Source: Bartonella sp. F02 (lineage in GTDB: Bacteria > Pseudomonadota > Alphaproteobacteria > Rhizobiales > Rhizobiaceae). Taken from it: a DNA stretch of 64,000 nucleotides. The stretch covers positions 124,001 to 188,000 of the forward strand of contig NZ_JANHOK010000004.1 of assembly GCF_026929975.1 (NCBI RefSeq). The letters run 5' to 3'. Shown here piece after piece: positions 55,536 to 64,000 of the stretch; position 1 is the stretch's first letter; each line of letters starts with the position of its first letter. The position numbers and the translations under genes are program-made. The notes under the pieces are model-generated. The model made no database searches. It was not told where the DNA came from and saw only the letters and a list, made by a program, of their open reading frames with translations.

Positions 55536-56456
55536 TTATCTCATAAGAACGGTCAAAGAAAAAAGATTATCAGGACGTATAAATAATTGAAAAGCTAAAC
55601 GCATACAAACAACCAACACAAGACATGCCAACGCCATTCGTAATTGTTCCGCTTTTAGTTTCCTTCCCGCTCGTATGCCATATTGCGCACCAATTCCTCC
55701 ACCAAGCATAAGCAAAAAAGCTAACACAATATCAACAGAGTTATTACTCACACTTTGTAAAATAGTTGTGAGGGCTGTTACAAATGTAATTTGAAACAAT
55801 GATGTACCAATCACCACACTGGTTGGAACACGCAAAAGATAAATCAAAGCAGGAACCATAATAAAACTTCCACCAACTCCCATAATAGAAGAGAGTAATC
55901 CTATGATCAAACCAATCACGAAAACTGGAATCACACTCACATAAATCATTGATGTCCGAAAACGCATTTTGAGAGGTAAACGATGAATCCAATTATGCTG
56001 ACCAGGACGACGAATACTAACTTTTTGTCCCTTATGTTGCCGTATGATCGTACCCCAACTTTCAATAGCCATCAAACTTCCTACACCACCAAGGAGAATC
56101 ACATACAGAAGTGAAATAATTAAATCTAATTGCCCTGACGTTCTAAGAAGAGAAAAAATTTGAATTCCAATTAACGAACCAAATCCTCCACCTATTGCCA
56201 AAAAAATACCTAATTTGAGATCGAGACTACGTCTTTTAAAGTGTGTAATTGCTCCTGTCACAGAAGAAGCAATCATCTGATTAGTTCCGGTGCCAACAGC
56301 AATGGCAGGAGGGATATTATAAAAAATCAATAAAGGTATGATTAAAAAACCACCTCCAACTCCAAAAAGACCTGAAATAAAACCAACAACAACTCCCATA
56401 CTAATCAAAATTAGTATATTGAGCGACATTTCAGCAATTGGTAAATAAATACTCAC
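55536..56456 (-). CDS. Sulfite exporter TauE/SafE family permease
   Basis: 306 residues, seven or eight TM helices in two homologous halves, each with a Gly-rich motif: FISGLFGVGGGFLIIPLLI and LLSSIMGVGGSFIMVPALI. A basic loop of about 40 residues joins the halves. The family exports small anions such as sulfite or sulfoacetate; the real substrate here is unknown. First gene of a two-gene operon. Confidence 0.88.
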   Translation of the reverse strand: MSIYLPIAEMSLNILILISMGVVVGFISGLFGVGGGFLIIPLLIFYNIPPAIAVGTGTNQMIASSVTGAITHFKRRSLDLKLGIFLAIGGGFGSLIGIQIFSLLRTSGQLDLIISLLYVILLGGVGSLMAIESWGTIIRQHKGQKVSIRRPGQHNWIHRLPLKMRFRTSMIYVSVIPVFVIGLIIGLLSSIMGVGGSFIMVPALIYLLRVPTSVVIGTSLFQITFVTALTTILQSVSNNSVDIVLAFLLMLGGGIGAQYGIRAGRKLKAEQLRMALACLVLVVCMRLAFQLFIRPDNLFSLTVLMR

Positions 56457-56639
56457 TTACGAAACTTTCAATAAAATTTTAGGTTCGCTTCCAATAGTTA
56501 TCAAACACTCTGTCAATAATTCTTATTTTATTTTAAAACAGGAATTTGAACTCTACAAATACTTTTAATTAACAAGTAAATAACGAGAGTTCACCTCCTT
56601 TTTTACATTCTTTCATTAAAATAACAATCATAATCAAAG

Positions 56640-57446
56640 TTAAAAAAAACGCTCCCATTCGATAAAACGGTAAAAACATAGCGTTATAACAATCATAAGC
56701 GCAATGAGTAAAAAACTGACCAACGTTTTTTTTACACAATAACTCAAAAAAAGAAAAAATTTCAAAGATCTTTTTTTAACAGAAAAAATACGTTGAACTG
56801 CAATATCACGGAACAAGTGAGCATTAAAAAATTTCTTTTCGGCAGGAATATCTTTCAAAGATTGCGCTATATCTTTCGACAATGATGACACAGACTCCGT
56901 TAATGGAGCATGAACTTTATTGTGTTGCAATGAGTTCATAGAACTCGATTGTAGTGCATTGTCTTTTTCTTTTTTCAAAAAAATTGGTACATCTTGAGAT
57001 GAAAAGAAGTTTTGCTCTTTCTCACCTGTCGCATGAGCAAGATAATGCACGACAGAACCAACTGATTGTGAATGGGAAGCTCTTGATATCATTGCTGCTT
57101 CTTTCTGATCTTTCTTTTCATGAAGCAAATTTTGAATCAGCATTTCAATTTGTTTTAAATGATCAAAAAGTTTTTTTTCTGTCTGAATACGCGCAGCATG
57201 TTCAGCCAAAATGGCTTGATTAATATCATCTAAGTAAGATTTAAAATGATTATCCAAAATATTTTGTATCGTTGCATGATGAGCGGCTTGTTTTGCTTGC
57301 ATTTGTTCATAAACATAGCGCAATTGAGTAGCAATATTCGACATTGTTATTTCAGTAAACGTCTCCGTTTTCTGCTTTTGATCAACAACAAAAGAAGAAA
57401 GCTTATCATGCGCAACCGCATTTGCACTATGACTTTTTATATTCAC
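56640..57446 (-). CDS. Coiled-coil protein with C-terminal membrane anchor, unknown
   Basis: 268 residues, not recognised. Residues about 35-115 are helical and likely coiled coil (Gln- and His-rich: YVYEQMQAKQAAHHATIQN). A polar linker follows, and one TM near the end (TLVSFLLIALMIVITLCFY) is preceded by basic residues (SVKKRSLK). So mostly cytoplasmic and tail-anchored. It stands alone between TauE and etfB. The start at 57446 has a weak GGGGTAGCG context. Confidence 0.65.
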   Translation of the reverse strand: MNIKSHSANAVAHDKLSSFVVDQKQKTETFTEITMSNIATQLRYVYEQMQAKQAAHHATIQNILDNHFKSYLDDINQAILAEHAARIQTEKKLFDHLKQIEMLIQNLLHEKKDQKEAAMISRASHSQSVGSVVHYLAHATGEKEQNFFSSQDVPIFLKKEKDNALQSSSMNSLQHNKVHAPLTESVSSLSKDIAQSLKDIPAEKKFFNAHLFRDIAVQRIFSVKKRSLKFFLFLSYCVKKTLVSFLLIALMIVITLCFYRFIEWERFF

Positions 57447-58037
57447 TGACGCTACCCCTTATTTATTGTTCTTTATAGAATCATATCAATAATGAGGCAG
57501 TGTGATCCATTTTAGTAAATAGAGCTTTAAAAATAATAAAAGAAAAGTATTTTAAATCATAATAATTTGAGAAAAAATAAAGCTTATATTGATCTTTAAT
57601 GAATTAAACTTCTGAATAACATATGATGACTTCACCTTAATGTAGAATTTCAGTTATCTTTGCTTATAAACTGAACATTGTACAAACTCATAATGATCAA
57701 CCAACATTTATTTCATAATAAGCTGAAAATAAATAAAAATTTTATATCTTAATTATTGATACAAGACTATTCTTTTACTTATTCTTTATAAAGTTTTTTT
57801 CACAAATAATGAGGATATACTTCTATTTTGAAAATTAAGATCCATTTATGCTTCCAAACCTCCTCCAAAAATTCATTGTTACTACAATCTAAGAAAGAAA
57901 AGAATGAATTAAAATAACATAAGAAAATAAAGGAAAATTTATAGAATTAAAAAAACAATTATGCTTAAATTTTAAAGAAGTTGGTTTCTTATCGTTATTC
58001 ATATAAACTAGTCATCGGATAAACAAAGAGGATCATC
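57447..58037. other. Intergenic, no gene seen
   Basis: 590 AT-rich bases upstream of etfB. Divergent promoters expected. I see no frame, tRNA or strong hairpin. Confidence 0.5.
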
Positions 58038-58784
58038 ATGAAAGTAATTGTCGCTGTCAAACGTGTTGTTGATTATAATATCAAAATACGTGTTAAATCC
58101 GATGGCACAGGTGTTGATCTATCCCATGTCAAAATGTCCATGAACCCCTTTGATGAAATTGCTGTCGAAGAAGCCGTTCGTCAAAAAGAATCTGGTAAAA
58201 TTTCAGAAATTATTCTTGTATCCATCGGATCAGAAGAAGCACAAGAAACCTTACGGACAGGGCTTGCAATGGGAGCTGATCGCGCTATCCTCGTGAAAAC
58301 TGAAGAAACACTCGAACCCTTAGCAGTTGCGAAAACACTCAAAGCTATTGTTCATGAAGAAAAGCCAACGATGGTCTTTTTAGGCAAACAAGCCATTGAT
58401 GATGACAGCAATCAAACGGGTCAAATGTTAGCAGCTCTCCTTGGTTGGGGACAAGCAACCTTTGCTTCACACCTCAATCTCGACGAAGAATACGCTATCG
58501 TAACTCGTGAAGTGGACGATGGCACACAAACTATTCGCCTCCCGCTTCCTATGGTTATGACTGTTGATCTAAGATTAAACGAACCACGATATACTTCTCT
58601 TCCTAATATTATGAAAGCGAAAAAAAAGCCGATTGAAAAAAAGGAAATAACTGATCTTGGTGTGGAGACACGAGCGCGTTTAACTGTCCTTGGCGTTGAA
58701 GAACCAAAACCCCGTCAAGCCGGAAGGAAAGTAGCTAATGCAGAAGAACTTGTTCGTGCATTAAAAAACGCAAATCATATTTAA
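58038..58784 (+). CDS. etfB: Electron transfer flavoprotein beta subunit
   Basis: 248 residues. ETF collects electrons from acyl-CoA and other flavin dehydrogenases. Seen: [40 protein letters not shown], the AMP-binding [17 protein letters not shown], and the ETF-beta recognition region [23 protein letters not shown] site lies upstream. First gene of etfB-etfA-ETF:QO. Confidence 0.97.
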   Translation: MKVIVAVKRVVDYNIKIRVKSDGTGVDLSHVKMSMNPFDEIAVEEAVRQKESGKISEIILVSIGSEEAQETLRTGLAMGADRAILVKTEETLEPLAVAKTLKAIVHEEKPTMVFLGKQAIDDDSNQTGQMLAALLGWGQATFASHLNLDEEYAIVTREVDDGTQTIRLPLPMVMTVDLRLNEPRYTSLPNIMKAKKKPIEKKEITDLGVETRARLTVLGVEEPKPRQAGRKVANAEELVRALKNANHI

Positions 58785-58815
58785 ACAAACAGACAACACA
58801 AAAAAGGCAAAGTTT

Positions 58816-59745
58816 ATGGCAATTCTTTTATTAGCCGAACATGACAATCATTCCTTAGCAGAAGAAACTGCAAGAGCACTCACTGCTGCTCAATCAATTG
58901 GAAGTGAAGTTGATATTTTGGTCTGTGGAGAAAAAGTTCAAAACATTGCAGAAAGCTGTGCTCGTCTATCTGGAGTGCGTCAAGTATTTCTTGCTCAAGC
59001 GGATTATTTAGCCCATCAATTAGCAGAACCTCTAGCTGCAACAATCGTAGAACTCTCTCATGAATATGAAGTAATGATGGCTGCAGCCACCTGTACTGGT
59101 AAAAATGTAATGCCGCGCGTTGCTGCGCTTCTTGATCTTATGCAAATTTCAGACATTATCTCCGTCGTGACACCAAATACATTTAAACGACCAGTTTATG
59201 CAGGAAACGCCATTGAAACTGTACAAACAAATGATCATAAAAAAATTATTACCGTGCGTGCCGCCTCCTTTAAGCCAGCACTTCAAGAAAATAATGCCCC
59301 CATTAAAGCAATTTCCCCTGCCCCTAATCCAGACCTTTCTTCATTCCTCAAAAAAGAAACAAACAAAAATGATTGCCCCAATCTTACCTCAGCGCAAATC
59401 ATTATATCAGGCGGTCGTGGACTTGGATCACAAGAACATTTTATGAATCTTCTTTTGCCACTTGCTAACAAACTCGGTGCAGCTTTAGGTGCAAGCAGAG
59501 CAGCGGTTGATGCCGGATATGCACCCAATGACTGGCAAATTGGACAAACAGGAAAAATTGTTGCTCCAAAACTTTATATTGCTGTTGGGATTTCTGGCGC
59601 CATTCAACATTTAGCTGGGATTATGGATGCACAAATTATTGTGGCGATTAATCAAGATGAAGAAGCGCCTATTATGCGAATTGCAGATTATGCTCTCGTT
59701 GGAGATCTTCATCACATTATTCCTGAACTGGAAAAAGCTCTATAA
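58816..59745 (+). CDS. etfA: Electron transfer flavoprotein alpha subunit
   Basis: 309 residues. N-terminal domain (MAILLLAEHDN) and FAD-binding C-terminal domain with ISGGRGLGSQEHF, LGASRAAVDAGYAPNDWQIGQ, TGKIVAPKLYIAVGISGAIQH and NQDEEAPIMRIADYALVGD. Forms the heterodimer with EtfB and holds FAD. 31 bases after etfB. Confidence 0.97.
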   Translation: MAILLLAEHDNHSLAEETARALTAAQSIGSEVDILVCGEKVQNIAESCARLSGVRQVFLAQADYLAHQLAEPLAATIVELSHEYEVMMAAATCTGKNVMPRVAALLDLMQISDIISVVTPNTFKRPVYAGNAIETVQTNDHKKIITVRAASFKPALQENNAPIKAISPAPNPDLSSFLKKETNKNDCPNLTSAQIIISGGRGLGSQEHFMNLLLPLANKLGAALGASRAAVDAGYAPNDWQIGQTGKIVAPKLYIAVGISGAIQHLAGIMDAQIIVAINQDEEAPIMRIADYALVGDLHHIIPELEKAL

Positions 59746-59748
59746 GTC

Positions 59749-61410
59749 ATGAATGCAAATAGGCATCACCAACGCGAAAGCATGGAATTTGACATTGTTA
59801 TTGTAGGAGCAGGCCCTGCAGGTCTTTCTGCAGCAATTCGTCTCAAACAAATCAATCCCGAACTTTCTATTATCGTTCTCGAAAAAAGTGCTGAAATCGG
59901 TGCACATATTCTCTCAGGAGCTGTTGTTGATCCTATTGGAATCGATACACTTTTACCAGAATGGAAAAATGAATCAGATCACCCCTTTAAAACATCTGTC
60001 ACAAACGATCAGTTTTTCCTGCTTAAACCTCAATCGGCTCACGTATTTCCCAGTCTTTTTCGTCCTAAAATTTTATCAAATGACGGTTGTTACGTCGTTT
60101 CATTAGGAGATGTTTGTCGATGGCTCAGTAAAAAAGCTGAAAAACTTGGTGTTGAAATTTACCCAGGATTCTCTGTATCAAATGTCCTGCATAATGATCA
60201 TGGAGCCATCATTGGTGTTCTTACAGGAGACATGGGGCTTGAAAAAAATGGAACGCCTGGGAAAAATTATATACCTGGAATAGCTTTACTTGCAAAATAT
60301 ACTCTCATTGCAGAAGGAGCACGCGGTTCAATTGCAAAACAATTGATACAAAAATTTAATCTTAGCAAAAATCGTGATCCGCAAAAATTTGGTCTTGGTC
60401 TTAAAGAACTTTGGGAAATTGATCCGCAAAAACATAAACCCGGTTTAGTGCAACATTTTGCTGGCTGGCCATTGGATAATAAAACAGGAGGTGGAGGTTT
60501 TCTCTACCATCAAGAAAATAATTTAATTTCTGTTGGTTTTGTTGTACATTTAGATTATCAAAATCCTTATCTCTCCCCTTTTGAAGAGTTTCAACGGTTT
60601 AAAACGCATCCTCAAATATACGACATCTTTCAAGGTGCAAAGCGTATTGCCTATGGAGCACGTGCCATTAGTGAAGGAGGTTGGCAGTCTGTCCCAAAAC
60701 TCACCTTTCCCGGTGGTGCTCTCATTGGTTGTTCTGCTGGTTTTGTCAATGTGCCTCGGATCAAAGGATCACATAATGCTATATTATCGGGCATATTAGC
60801 TGCTGATAAAATTGCTGATGCTCTTGCCCAAGGACGCGCTCATGATGAAGTAACAGAAATCGAAGATCATTGGCGCCAGAGCCCTATTGGAAAAGATCTT
60901 TATCAAGTACGCAATGCCAAGCCTCTTTGGACAAAATATGGCACAAAATATGGAATTACGCTTGCCGGTTTTGATATATGGTGGCAACAGTTTTTTGGCT
61001 TTTCCTTATTTAAAACGCTATCTCATGGAAAAGCAGACCACGCTTGTCTCGCACCAGCTGAAAAATTTCAGCCCATCACTTATCCAAAGCCTGATGGTAT
61101 TATAACTTTTGATCGTCTTTCTAGTGTAGCACTTTCAAATACTCACTATGAAGAAAACCAACCTTGTCATTTAAAAATAGCATCCATCGAAACACAAAAA
61201 AGCTCTGAATACGCAATTTATGGAGGACCTTCTGCACGCTATTGTCCTGCCGCTGTCTATGAATGGCACAATGACAATGATCACACAACTTACACAATTA
61301 ACGCTTCAAATTGTATCCATTGTAAAACGTGTGATATCAAAGACCCTAATCAAAATATCAATTGGACATGCCCACAAGGTGGTGATGGACCTATTTATCC
61401 AAATATGTAA
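59749..61410 (+). CDS. ETF:ubiquinone oxidoreductase
   Basis: 553 residues. Takes electrons from ETF and reduces ubiquinone at the inner membrane. FAD site VIVGAGPAGLSAAIRLKQ, KSAEIGAHILSGAVVDP, the ubiquinone-site region GGGGFLYHQENNLISVGFVV, GCSAGFVNVPRIKGSHNAI, and the C-terminal [4Fe-4S] cysteines in CIHCKTCDIKDP and the later WTCPQGGDGP. The start at 59749 (three bases after etfA) keeps the conserved RESMEFD stretch. Confidence 0.96.
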   Translation: MNANRHHQRESMEFDIVIVGAGPAGLSAAIRLKQINPELSIIVLEKSAEIGAHILSGAVVDPIGIDTLLPEWKNESDHPFKTSVTNDQFFLLKPQSAHVFPSLFRPKILSNDGCYVVSLGDVCRWLSKKAEKLGVEIYPGFSVSNVLHNDHGAIIGVLTGDMGLEKNGTPGKNYIPGIALLAKYTLIAEGARGSIAKQLIQKFNLSKNRDPQKFGLGLKELWEIDPQKHKPGLVQHFAGWPLDNKTGGGGFLYHQENNLISVGFVVHLDYQNPYLSPFEEFQRFKTHPQIYDIFQGAKRIAYGARAISEGGWQSVPKLTFPGGALIGCSAGFVNVPRIKGSHNAILSGILAADKIADALAQGRAHDEVTEIEDHWRQSPIGKDLYQVRNAKPLWTKYGTKYGITLAGFDIWWQQFFGFSLFKTLSHGKADHACLAPAEKFQPITYPKPDGIITFDRLSSVALSNTHYEENQPCHLKIASIETQKSSEYAIYGGPSARYCPAAVYEWHNDNDHTTYTINASNCIHCKTCDIKDPNQNINWTCPQGGDGPIYPNM

Positions 61411-61446
61411 TCAATCCTTATTTCCTTGAAGCAAAAATCTTATGAA

Positions 61447-62232
61447 TCACCTATTTTCTGTATCTTTAGGTAACGCAGAAATTCTTTGCAAAGCTGCTTC
61501 CAATGCTGTTATCAAAGCATTCTGCCCACCTTGATGAGAAAAACAACCTGATAAAAGTTCATTCGTTCCACCTTTTGTCGAAAATTCTCTCTCAAGCAGA
61601 GAAAAATTAACAGATGTTGTTTTACGCATTTCATCAGAAAGATTTCCAAACATCATAGACAGAAAATTTGCTGATTGTTGTTTTTCTAACCCTTGTGTCA
61701 CCAGCCACTGATGTGCCGTTTCCATAAAGTTAAAATAAACCCCCATTAATGAACCCGCTGTCATAAAAAGATTAAATTGATCTTCTTTATTCAGAACCAA
61801 TGTTCCCCCCAACGCATCAAATAAAGAGCGTAAATAGGGATGATCTGGATAAATTGGTGTTAAATTTTTACACTCTGCCACAAAAGGAAGAGGAACAGCG
61901 CGGTAAACTTTGTGATTAATCCATTTTTCAATTTCCGCTGCTTTGGCCATAGCAAGAACAGAAACAATAATCTGTTCAGAACGAAAACGAAGAGAACGCA
62001 AAACTTCTTCTGCAGTTTGATTAGGCAAACATAAAAAAACACAATCGCTCGCATCTAACAAGGCTTGATTGTTTTCCGCAATAACAACTTTATCATAATC
62101 ATGAGAAAGACGCTCCGCTACTTGCGCATTACGCGGAGAAATAACAATCGAAGATACATCAAAAGCACTAACCATTAAACCATCAATTATTGAAGAGCTA
62201 ATCTTACCTGTTCCCAAAAAGCCAATTTTCAT
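61447..62232 (-). CDS. Pyrroline-5-carboxylate reductase family protein
   Basis: 261 residues. Rossmann start MKIGFLGTGKISSSIIDGL, VFLCLPNQTAEEVL, YRAVPLPFVAECKNLTPIYP. The C-terminal signature EFSTKGGTNELLSGCF is a variant of the ProC motif that in canonical enzymes has SPGGTT. Probable P5C reductase or a related dehydrogenase; the altered motif and RAVPLPFV where ProC normally has RAMPN leave the substrate open. Ends 37 bases from the convergent ETF:QO gene. Confidence 0.75.
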   Translation of the reverse strand: MKIGFLGTGKISSSIIDGLMVSAFDVSSIVISPRNAQVAERLSHDYDKVVIAENNQALLDASDCVFLCLPNQTAEEVLRSLRFRSEQIIVSVLAMAKAAEIEKWINHKVYRAVPLPFVAECKNLTPIYPDHPYLRSLFDALGGTLVLNKEDQFNLFMTAGSLMGVYFNFMETAHQWLVTQGLEKQQSANFLSMMFGNLSDEMRKTTSVNFSLLEREFSTKGGTNELLSGCFSHQGGQNALITALEAALQRISALPKDTENR

Positions 62233-62474
62233 TTTTACTCCTTGTTTTCACCAAATAGATTAAAAAAAACTACGAACTGAACACAGTCAACACAGTTTTA
62301 ACTGGATCAGATTCATCTTGGAAAACATTCAAATCATCAATTTTTACATACAAAAAATAATGAATAGAAATAAAGACCAAAAAAAATACACCTGATCATA
62401 TTTTTAAACGTAATCGTATGCCACAATCGATAAAAATAAGATAATTTTCTAGGGTCAATCCAGTATCGACTTCT

Positions 62475-62720
62475 TTATTCGACGTAAATACCGATAGAAG
62501 AAGCAACACATAAAATCCCAAGAACCATCAAGCCTAAGTAAATTTTAGGCTTATCAAATAAAACGGCAAAAGCAGAAAACCAACCAACAATAGCAGCAGA
62601 TAAAGCAAACAAAAAACCTGACTTATTCATAAGAACGATATGCACTGACATCAAACCACCAATAATCAGTGCTCCAAAAACAATGAATAAACCTATTGCA
62701 AACTTTTCATAATCATCCAT
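62475..62720 (-). CDS. Small membrane protein, unknown
   Basis: 81 residues with three hydrophobic helices (FAIGLFIVFGALIIGGLM, SGFLFALSAAIVGWFSAFAV, YLGLMVLGILCVASSIGIY). Not recognised. A GAGGGGGCGGGT region just upstream offers a ribosome site. Inner membrane. Confidence 0.65.
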   Translation of the reverse strand: MDDYEKFAIGLFIVFGALIIGGLMSVHIVLMNKSGFLFALSAAIVGWFSAFAVLFDKPKIYLGLMVLGILCVASSIGIYVE

Positions 62721-62840
62721 ACCCGCCCCCTCATAGCGAGAAAAGGACTCACTTCCTCAACCTTTATGTCCACAAATTTTAACCGATATGCCCATCAAAA
62801 AAAATATTTTTTCACGGCACGTAACAACAGCATAAAAAAC

Positions 62841-63206
62841 TTATCGATCAGAAATAAAAAACGCTGGAATATGATATGGAAAACGCCATGGTAAAATTGC
62901 AATAAAATCAAAACGTATGCATAAAAGAGAATAATCCTTTTGTCGTGCCAACCAAATATCAGCAGCAGACTCAATGCGCTTTTTCTTCATCTGATCAATA
63001 GAAAGAATCGCTTCAGCTAATGTTGATCGTGCTTTCACTTCAACAATCAAAACTAAATTCCCACGCCGTGCAATTAAATCAATCTCACCACATCTAGTTT
63101 TAAAACGTGTTTCGACAATGTGAAACCCCTTCATCCGTAACCACAAAGCCGCCCATTTTTCAGCTTCAATTCCACGATAAAAAGCTTTCTGTTTTTTAGA
63201 CACCAT
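62841..63206 (-). CDS. yraN: YraN family protein (UPF0102)
   Basis: 121 residues, Holliday-junction-resolvase-like nuclease fold of unknown role. Seen: YRGIEAEKWAALWLRMKGF, RFKTRCGEIDLIARRG and LVLIVEVKAR, holding the usual E, D, ExK set. Overlaps rsmI by 11 bases, the normal partnership of these genes. Confidence 0.93.
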   Translation of the reverse strand: MVSKKQKAFYRGIEAEKWAALWLRMKGFHIVETRFKTRCGEIDLIARRGNLVLIVEVKARSTLAEAILSIDQMKKKRIESAADIWLARQKDYSLLCIRFDFIAILPWRFPYHIPAFFISDR

Positions 63207-64000
63207 CTTTTGTTTCTTTTAAAACAATTAACCGCTGAAAGAGATCTCTTTTTTTCAAACCTGTTTTTTGAGAGGCTAAAAGCGCCACTTGAGAAGCAGA
63301 GTGTTCTTTTGACAATTCTAATAATATATTATCAATTTCTTGAGGATCTATCACCTCTAAAGAAGAAATCGCTTCACCAACCAATAAAACAATTTCTCCA
63401 CGAATACGTGTTTGTTGCTCATATTTTTCGAGTAAATGACTTAAATGAGAAACATCCACTGTTTCAAATTTTTTTGTTAATTCGCGACATATTGCAGCGG
63501 GTCGATCAGCCGAGAAAATAGTCACCATATCTTGCAAAGTTTCAACAATACGATGAGGTGACTCATAAAAAATAAGCGTCGCAGGAATATCTTTTAATTG
63601 TTCTAGCCGCTTTTGACGTTGTGCTTTTTTAGGACTCAAAAAACCTGCGAAAAAGAAACTATCGGTCGGAAAACCAGTTGTTACAATTGCAGCTAACAGA
63701 GCCGATGCACCAGGAATTGGAATGATTTTATGACCTGCCTGACGAACTTCTCTCACCAATTTAAATCCTGGATCAGAAATCAGCGGTGTTCCAGCATCTG
63801 AGATAAGAGCGACTGTTTTATTATCTGCTAAAGCTGCTAACAACTTCTTTCCTGCATTTTGCGCATTATGCTCATGATAAAGCAATGGTTTTTTATCAAT
63901 TCCATAACGTTCCAACAAAATCCTTGTCACACGGGTATCTTCACACGCTAAAATATCAACGCTTGCAAGAACTTGCAAAGCACGAATGGTGATATCTGCA
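63196..64000 (-). CDS. rsmI: 16S rRNA (cytidine(1402)-2'-O)-methyltransferase (5' end missing)
   Basis: About 267 residues visible; the frame runs off the right edge. The tetrapyrrole-methylase fold shows ADITIRALQVLASVDILACE, DTRVTRILLERYGI, ALISDAGTPLISDPGFKLV and GASALLAAIVTTGFPTDSFF. RsmI methylates C1402 of 16S rRNA in the decoding centre. yraN follows by overlap. Confidence 0.95.
   Translation of the reverse strand, partial: ADITIRALQVLASVDILACEDTRVTRILLERYGIDKKPLLYHEHNAQNAGKKLLAALADNKTVALISDAGTPLISDPGFKLVREVRQAGHKIIPIPGASALLAAIVTTGFPTDSFFFAGFLSPKKAQRQKRLEQLKDIPATLIFYESPHRIVETLQDMVTIFSADRPAAICRELTKKFETVDVSHLSHLLEKYEQQTRIRGEIVLLVGEAISSLEVIDPQEIDNILLELSKEHSASQVALLASQKTGLKKRDLFQRLIVLKETKDGV

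Overview
This is an AT-rich chromosomal segment from a small-genome alphaproteobacterium of the Rhizobiales. Bartonella is the best fit. The grounds are the CtrA-ChpT-SciP cell-cycle regulators with the DUF1134 envelope protein EipA beside them, a rhizobial FliJ-like protein, BA14K and TIGR02186 family proteins, a UvrB with a long N-terminal extension, a probable GnnA/GnnB pair for diamino-sugar lipid A, low coding density with long AT-rich gaps, and several repeat-bearing proteins. The genus is an inference; no rRNA or other marker is present to fix the species. Almost all genes are chromosomal housekeeping or envelope genes. I see no insertion sequence, prophage, CRISPR array or secretion locus.

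Layout. 1-4.3 kb: a partial LPS-core glycosyltransferase behind greA (whose leader carries a terminator-like hairpin), a secreted SH3 protein and an 845-residue repeat protein of unknown function. 4.8-12.7 kb: uvrB, a cold-shock gene behind a region of nested inverted repeats, a His-rich BA14K protein, a metallo-beta-lactamase-fold hydrolase, an OmpR/EnvZ-type two-component pair, YbjN and UbiK. 13-18.6 kb: lgt, a MidA-type methyltransferase, pgeF, prs, rplY and pth. 18.8-24.5 kb: an L,D-transpeptidase lipoprotein with an 84-bp repeat array, ychF, a PRC-barrel protein, trmL and cca. 24.8-31.6 kb: a four-gene overlapping MoxR/DUF58/BatA-type membrane operon. 32-36.2 kb: a metallophosphoesterase, a cation diffusion facilitator, an unassigned small RNA gene with a near-consensus promoter and a terminator, and mnmA. 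36.5-40.9 kb: sciP, fliJ-like, ctrA, chpT, eipA and a coiled-coil membrane protein. 41.2-43.6 kb: probable gnnA/gnnB and an elongator tRNA-Met. 44-51.6 kb: a frameshifted membrane-protein remnant and a peptide-type ABC transporter with two tandem binding proteins. 52-57.4 kb: tag and xseA, a TauE/SafE exporter with its TIGR02186 partner, and an unknown coiled-coil protein. 58-64 kb: etfB-etfA-ETF:quinone oxidoreductase, a ProC-like protein, a small membrane protein, yraN and the 5'-truncated rsmI.

The genes join into several themes. One is cell-envelope building and maintenance (LPS glycosyltransferase, gnnAB, lgt, pgeF, L,D-transpeptidase, EipA, MoxR operon, possible CenR/CenK-like regulators). 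A second is cell-cycle control by phosphorelay (ChpT to CtrA, restrained by SciP). A third is RNA and translation upkeep (trmL, mnmA, cca, pth, ychF, rsmI, rplY). A fourth is electron transfer from flavoprotein dehydrogenases to quinone.

The items I find most worth attention are the 845-residue repeat protein, the small RNA at about 34.44-34.57 kb, the terminator-like hairpin in the greA leader, the possible pseudoknot before rplY, the hairpin at the end of a binding-protein gene, and the repeat arrays inside the L,D-transpeptidase and XseA.
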